Shown one piece after another: positions 57,918 to 64,000 of a stretch of DNA of 64,000 nucleotides (position 1 is its first letter; every line of letters starts with the position of its first letter). The notes below the pieces were generated by a model. The model had not been told where the DNA came from. It made no database searches and worked only from the letters and a program-made list of their open reading frames with translations. The stretch comes from Craterostigma plantagineum (lineage: Eukaryota; Streptophyta; Magnoliopsida; Lamiales; Linderniaceae). A program made the position numbers and the translations under genes. The DNA is taken from positions 248,001 to 312,000 of the forward strand of contig JAPQWV010000332.1 of the NCBI GenBank assembly GCA_027422505.1, in the 5' to 3' direction.

Positions 57918-60900
57918 CCTACATGGCCAATGATGATGATCAGATATCTTCTTCATCCAGTATTAAGAAAATTCTTTTTCTAAATGAATTATATGCTAGG
58001 CAAGATGAATCTCATGATAACGCTTCCTCAGTCCCTGAAGTAGATGAAAGGGAAGAGATGTTTGAAATTATTCAAAATGCAGAAAGAAGGATTAAGTCGC
58101 TCAACTCACAAGTAAAGAGTCTGATTAGGCAACGAGATGACGTAGCTAGAGAAAAGCATCAAACAGATCTAGAAAATGAGCGTCTGAAAGCCGAGCTAGA
58201 AACTTTTAAGGAAGAGAAAGTCTTGTGTAATTGCGAAAAGCTTAGGAAGCAAGAAAATATATCTAGAGACACGTCCGTCCTTAAGGATTTCTTAGAAGAA
58301 AACAAAAATGTTAGACTTTTTGTAGGACAACATAATCTCAACATGATACTCGATCTTCCTAGACATGTTGGAAATACAGGGATAGGATATTCCACAACAC
58401 CTAAGCATGCTGCACCTTCACAAGATATTAGAAAGCCTAAATGTTTTTCATGCGGCCGTCACGGTCATTATGCTAACCACTGTTTCTTGAAGAAAGCTGA
58501 TAAAACTAGATATATCTGGAGGCCAAAGCAGATTCCTAAGAATCAAAGTTCTAACACTGGCGCGCCCGTGTTTATGAGATCACAGTCTGTGACAGATGAT
58601 ATAGCATGTGTTAACAGGAGTTATTTTACCACTGACCTTTTAGGACCCAATCGAAGTTGGGCACCTCAGAAAAGAAATGATTCATGCAGGTACAAAGAAG
58701 AAAATCCAGCAAAAAGAACAAGTGGTACCTCGACAGTGGGTGTTCCCACCATATGACAGGTGATATCAGCAAGTTTGTGTCGGTAAAAGCCTGTGATGGA
58801 GGATATGTCTCCTACGCCGACAATACTAAAGCTAAGATCATTGGGGTTGGAACTGTTGGTAACACTTTACATACTACTATAGATGACGTATGGTTAGTTA
58901 AGAATCTAGAACATAATCTCATCAGCATTAGTCAACTATGTGATAAGGGTCATACCGTCACCTTTGAAAATGATAAGTGTATTGTTAGAAACAATGATAA
59001 GGTACTGTTTAGTGCATCTAGGGATAGGAATATTTATTGCATAACTCTTGATGATATCACTAACCAGAACGTCAAGTGCTTAGCAGTTACACAGGATAAC
59101 ACCTGGTTATGGCATAGACGCCTAGGACATGCCAACATGGAATTACTGTCTCACATCACAAGCAATGCACTGGTGCGAGGTATTCCTGACATAAAATTTG
59201 TCAAGGACAAAACATGCGAGGAATGCCAAATGGGCAAGCAGACGAAGACATCGTTTAAGGCAAAGAATGTGATATCCACATCCAGACCTCTGGAATTACT
59301 GCATCTCGACCTTTTTGGTCCTGTCCAGACGATGTCTCTGCGAGGTAAAAGATATGCATTTGTTATCGTTGATGATTATTCCAGGTATACTTGGGTGATA
59401 TTTCTTGCACATAAGAATGAGGCACTAGATAACTTTGCATCGCTAGTTAAGATACTTGAAAATGAAAAAGAAACAAACTTATGTAGGATACACAGTGATA
59501 ACGGACTAGAATTGCATCATTCTGTATCAGTACGGATATAGTCATAACTTCTCTGCCCCTATAACTCCTCAACAGAATGGCGTAGTTGAACGTAAAAATA
59601 GGGTATTACAGGAAATGGCTAGATCTATGTTACATGAGTATGATATTCCTAAACAGTTCTGAGCGGAAGCTGTTAGTACAGCTTGTTATGTGTCTAACCG
59701 TGTTTTCCTTAGGCCGATATTAAAGAAGACCTCTTATGAAATCTGGCATGGTAGAACTCCAAATATTAGTTACTTTCGTGTGTTTGGATGCAAATGTTTT
59801 ATCTTGAACGATAGAGATAAGAGAGGAAAATTTGACTCTAAAGTTGATGAAGGGATATTCCTTGGTTACAGTCTTCACTCTAAGGCATATCGTGTTTATA
59901 ATAAAAGGAAGCTGACTGTTCAGGAGTCCATACATGTTACTTTTGATGAGATACCTAACGCAGATGCTACTGATGAGGAAGGTATAGATTTGCCCTGTGC
60001 AGAATTACAGGATACTGAAGACGGTAAGGACGATATATCAGAAGATGAAAATGTAGAGACAGTGGAACCAAAAGCTGATGAGCTACAACCTAGAAAATGG
60101 AAACATGCTTCCAGTCATCCAACAGATCAAGTGATAGGAAATATCAGATCTGGAATCAAAACTCGAGCAACTGTACGAAATCAGGATACAGAGGAATCTC
60201 ATGATGTACTACTTTCAATGATGGAACCAAAAACAGTCCATGAAGCCTTGGATGATATATCCTGGGTCTCTGCCATGGAAGATGAGTTGGCTCAGTTCGA
60301 AAAGAGCCAAGTGTGGACACTCGTAGAGAGACCGGATGAAAAATCCATCATAGGAACCAAATGGGTCTTCCGCAACAAACTCGACGAACATGGTAATGTC
60401 AGAAGGAACAAAGCGAGGTTAGTTGCAAAAGGTTATTCCCAGGAGGAAGGTATTGATTTCGATGAAACTTTTGCTCCATTAGCTAGATTAGAGTCTATAC
60501 GTGTCTTACTTGCATATGCATGCTTTAAACGTTTTACACTTTTTCAAATGGACGTAAAAAGTGCATTTTTAAATGGCTTTATAAATGAAGAGGTTTATGT
60601 AGAACAACCACCGGGCTTTGCTAGGGAAGATTTTCCAAACCATGTTTTCAAGTTGAATAAAGCATTATATGGTTTAAAGCAAGCACCTAGGGCATGGTAT
60701 GAAAGGCTAAGTAAGTTCCTGATTGACATAGGATTTACGACTGGAACTATTGATAACACGCTGTTTATTAAGTATGAAGGTGACCACATGATACTGGTCC
60801 AAATATACCTTGATGATATCATATTTGGTAGTACTAATATCCTTCTTTGCGAGGAATTCTCTAAGTCTATGCAGAAGGAATTTGAGATGAGTTTAATGGG

Positions 60901-61767
60901 TGAGCTGAACTACTTCCTTGGGTTGCAAATAAAGCAACTTGACGATGGAACTTTCATATCCCAGACGAAATACAGCAAGGAACTACTGATAAAATTCGGG
61001 ATGAATGATTCCAAAGCGATTTCCACTCCCATGCATCAGACCACCAAAATAGACAGTGACGAATCAGGTACACCAGTTGATCAAACAGAATATCGAGGTA
61101 TGATCGGAAGCCTTCTTTACTTGACTGCTAGTCGCCCTGATATTATGTTTGTTGTTGGTATGTGCTCGAGATATCAGTCTGACCCTAGGGAATCTCACCT
61201 AACAGCAGTTAAGCGTATACTTAGATATATCAAGGGTACTGTAAATTTTGGTCTATGGTACTCTCATACGGATGAATTCCCATTAATGGGATATTCCGAC
61301 GCCGACTATGCCGGCTGTAGGCAAGATAGAAAAGTACTAGCGGAACTTGCCAATTACTTGGAAATTCCCTAGTAACTTGGTCTAGTAGAAAGCAAAATGC
61401 TGTCGCCCTCTCCACAAACGAAGCTGAATATATGGCCTTAGGAAACTGTTGTCAACAAATTCTTTGGATGAAACAAACCCTTAGTGATTTTGGGTTAGGT
61501 TATGATAAGATTCCTATAATGTGTGATAGCACTAGCGCTATTAGTATCACTAAGAATCCCGTGCATCACTCTCGTACTATGCATATTGAGGTTAAACATC
61601 ATTTCATACGAGACCATGTTCAGAAGGGGAATATCAGTGTGGAATTCGTAGGAACAAATGATCATCTTGCTGATATCTTCACGAAACCCCTAATTGAGGC
61701 AAGATTCTGCGACATCCGTGATCGATTGGGAATTATCGAGCTAAATAAGGTTAGTAAATCTGCCTAA
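57869..61767 (+). pseudogene. Copia pol: protease, integrase, reverse transcriptase, RNase H (frameshifted)
   Basis: 57869-58756: acidic coiled-coil linker and a second knuckle CFSCGRHGHYANHC. 58684-59541: protease WYLDSGCSHHMTG, pre-integrase HRRLGHANMELL, and integrase core LLHLDLFGP and VDDYSRYTWV with HSDNG, then a deletion/frameshift near 59510 and TGA in place of Trp near 59661 (PKQF-stop-AEA); PQQNGVVERKNR carries the third acidic residue. 59690-61372: reverse transcriptase with [12 protein letters not shown] and the YLDD catalytic box ([10 protein letters not shown]). RNase H: YSDADYAG, then a one-base frameshift near 61335, continuing at 61432-61767 past STNEAEYMAL to DIFTKPL. Order IN-RT-RH is Ty1/copia. 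Confidence 0.92.
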
Positions 61768-62317
61768 TTCCATCATTTACTCTAGGTTACTCTACTTTAG
61801 ATAGAAATTCTTAGCTATCCTATCTTAAGGTATTCATTCAGCCCTTAGAATATTTCCGTGGATCTTATAGATCTTTTCCTTAAGTATGATTCTCGTATTT
61901 TAGGAAGAAATTCGTAGTTATCTCTTCCTGGACATTCCTTCAGCCATTTAGTTTATTTTAGGAATATCCGATCTTCTGGATCTGCCCTTAAATGTGATCA
62001 GGTTATTTTAGGAAGGAACTCGTAGATATCTTTTAAGCCGTTCAGTTATTTTAGTAAACTCATTTATTTAAAATATATTCCTATTCAGTCCAGTCACATC
62101 CCTTCCTTAATTATGAGATCCCGTCAAATCAGTCCGACATCTCTGACAGTTTCTCCTCTCTCTCTAATTTGAAATTTCAAATTTCAAATTTCGAAATCCA
62201 TCCTTATCTCTTCCAAAAATAAACAGACCTTATTCCTTCAAAAGATTCAAACCGTTCCTCAACCTTCATCATTCAATCATCTTCTTCAAACTTCTCTCAA
62301 CTTTCAAACCCTCATCA
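61768..62317 (+). other. Linker between copia pol and the extra ORF
   Basis: AT-rich, with loosely repeated GGAAGAAATTCGTAGTTATC / GGAAGGAACTCGTAGATATC motifs and a palindromic AATTTGAAATTTCAAATTTC run near 62166-62193. No coding sequence seen. Confidence 0.6.
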
Positions 62318-63852
62318 ATGGCTAGAACTTCCGGATCCAAAACTGCTCTTCCCAAATCATCCAGCCGTAAACGAAAGGAACCTCCATCAGACGAAGATCT
62401 ATCCGATGCTGCTCCAGACTCATCCACGCCAGTTTCACCATCAACCACCCCTGTTCGAAAAACCCGTTCAAAAGACAAATCGGTTGAGAAAGGACCATCT
62501 CCCTCTAAGGTTCCCAAGAAGAAGAAGAAGAAAGGCAAGAAAACAACCCCTGTGAGATCACCCGAGCCTGAAAAATCTGTTTCGAGTCAATAGGATGCTG
62601 AAGAAATTCATGACGAAAACTACAAATCCCGCTCTAGAAGCCCAACGCCAGAGGAAACCCAGAAATCTCCTTCCCCACTTGATAGGGCCTCGCCGTCTCC
62701 AAAACCAAGCCCTAAAACTTCTGATATCCCTTCCATTGATCTGTCCAACCCAACCGAGATCCCAGTTGAAGCCATGTTCCTAGAAGAAAGTAACCGAACC
62801 GTCTACAAAAGCTTCAGCAAACGTGATATCGCTCGTGATCGAGGCGTCGCTTTCGACAAGTTGCCTGCTGGAACTGTTATCACTTGGCTGAAAGACTACG
62901 GTGGGAGAAATTCCTGAGTATCAACAAGCCCTACTACCCAGAAGCTGTCAAGCTCTTCTACGCAAACTTTGACTACGATGAGTATGAGGGACACATCAAT
63001 GTCCGCTCCTATGTGCTGGGAGGCAGAATCCACTGGACCACGAAAAAGATCAACGAGATGCTTAGAGTTCCTGATGAACCCTTCTGCCACTACGACATGA
63101 ACGACTGGTGCCATGCTGATGGCTTCGAATCCAGTGATGTCCTTCGAAAACTCTGGAATACCCGTACTAAGCCCCGCTTTTCAGACGGAGAAGCTCTCAA
63201 TCAACTTCCCATAGATTTCTTCTTCCTTCATAAGCTGCTGAACATGACCTTGTGGAGTGCCAAAATCGGAAGTGGCGGCCACTCTACCACTATGAATTTC
63301 ATGAGCACTTTTGCTGTATACATGATATCCCAGAATCGCAAGTTCAATCTCGGGTATGTGATCCTGAAGCACATGATCCAGGCTGTTGAGAGCAAAGCCA
63401 AGGCATTGCCTTACGGGATGTTGCTCACGTACTTCCTTGAGTATGAGAAAATCCAGATGCCGCCGGCATGGGAACATGCAGCCATCCACATTGTGGATCT
63501 TGTGACTCTGAAACGCATGGGGATTCATCACACTAAAGGTCAAGGCTGGTTCAAGGCCAAGGAGAACAGATCAGTGGATAGCGCCCAGAAACGGTCGGCT
63601 GCGAAAGGGAAAGTGAAGGTCCAAAGCGACGAGAACGATGACTACGAGGATGAGCTGAGCGTAGGGAAGGCAGGAATCTCAGTGCTGCGCCGAGATATCT
63701 CCGATATCAAGGCTGATAATCAGAAGCGCTTCCGCAAGCTCAAAGAGCAGTATACCGAGATGTCACGAAACTATCCAAGCTCTCAAAGCTCGTCAAGAAG
63801 ACCCTTCCTAAGCCCGCCGATTCTGAAACATCTTCAAGCCAGGCCCCTCTAG
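62318..63852 (+). pseudogene. Extra ORF of the copia element (putative plant transposon protein domain)
   Basis: ATG at 62318 (MARTSGSKTALPKSSSRKRK); a Ser/Pro/Lys-rich N-terminus with a KKKKKKGKKTTP tract; an in-frame TAG at 62591-62593; reading continues in frame through DRASPSPKPSPKTSD to about 62880; then a frameshift into 62884-63852. That part (RLRWEKFLSINKPYYPEAVK, LFYANFDYDEYEGHINVRSY, VLGGRIHWTTKKINEMLRVP) resembles the domain of unknown function called putative plant transposon protein, often found beside retroelements. It ends with a coiled-coil-prone region (ISDIKADNQKRFRKLKEQYT). SIRE-type elements can carry env-like or unknown ORFs here; the role is unknown. No signal peptide or membrane segment is seen, arguing against an envelope function. 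Confidence 0.7.
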
Positions 63853-64000
63853 TTCCATTCTGCTCCTAGTAGCCCCTAGGTTATTCCGCTCTGCCAGTAT
63901 CGTTTAGTTCCTAAGTATCCCTCCCACCTTTTTGATAATGAAGGGGGAGTAGTAAGGTAAGTTTTAGGCGTTTTGCGTCTAAGTCTAAGTGTTTTTGGAA

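Larger units (their letters stand above)
54890..64000 (+). mobile_element. SIRE/Maximus-like Ty1/copia element with an extra 3' ORF (right end outside the window)
   Basis: The primer site TGGTATCAGAGC at 56857-56868 follows a probable 5' LTR ending at 56854 (CTTCA). Then come Gag, pol in the copia order protease-integrase-reverse transcriptase-RNase H, and an extra ORF (62318-63852). A purine tract GAAGGGGGAG lies near 63940. The 3' LTR is not reached. Extra ORFs after pol are a hallmark of the SIRE/Maximus lineage. Several frameshifts and in-frame stops make this copy non-functional. The left boundary is uncertain. Confidence 0.82.

Overview
This is a plant nuclear genome window, almost certainly from a eudicot. 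Evidence: GT-AG introns in every cellular gene, short AT-rich intergenic DNA, recognisable plant gene families (TOM1/THH1, LRR receptor kinase, SANT/DUF3755 protein, CCCH zinc-finger protein, PRMT6), and a heavy load of plant transposons. All coordinates are read by eye; exon calls rest on frame, splice consensus and family resemblance.

Layout. 1-604: last four exons of a TOM1/THH1-type membrane protein (+). 1229-6119: two tandem non-autonomous Ty1/copia elements (-) sharing a middle LTR. 6384-8467: decayed LRR receptor-like kinase pseudogene (+). 8870-11028: intact eight-exon SANT/DUF3755 gene (-). 12296-14640: intact three-exon CCCH zinc-finger gene (-). 14794-23936: a 9.1-kb Mutator-like element (MULE-1) with a 9-bp target duplication GTTAGGGAA, holding a dead transposase and two inverted DUF1985/Ulp1-type cargo genes, with a smaller MULE-type MITE nested inside. 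24051-24703: hAT-type MITE. 24793: a Helitron 3' end reading on the minus strand. 26285-30572: thirteen-exon PRMT6-type arginine methyltransferase (-) whose last exon runs through a MITE. 30744-39367: an 8.6-kb second MULE (MULE-2) with a perfect 9-bp duplication ATGATTTTA, an uninterrupted 698-residue transposase (-) and a frameshifted Ulp1-type protease gene (+). 39377-43340: repeat-rich non-coding DNA. 43340-47573: a Helitron 3' remnant followed directly by a chimeric Helitron with replicase and RPA-like pieces. 48198-54532: a Ty3/gypsy-type large non-coding LTR element (-) with a CAAAT duplication. About 54.9 kb to the window end: a SIRE/Maximus-like Ty1/copia element (+) with a frameshifted pol and an extra downstream ORF; its 3' LTR lies outside.

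The most unusual signal is shared by the two MULEs. In each, intron 1 of the DUF1985/Ulp1 cargo gene, and other non-coding parts of the element, are packed with repeats built on one short palindrome specific to that element: GGGWCCC in MULE-1 and GGTACC in MULE-2. In MULE-1 the arrays are also fold-backs; the clearest is a 75-nt arm with only three mismatches to its partner. The same GGGWCCC fold-back design recurs at 42.93-43.27 kb, outside MULE-1. This looks like a structured, element-specific non-coding component of Ulp1-type MULEs and is the best candidate here for something undescribed.

The cellular genes do not form a functional cluster. They are ordinary single genes separated by transposons, several of which sit close to genes (MULE-1 is 154 bp upstream of the CCCH start codon; a MITE lies inside the PRMT6 terminal exon).
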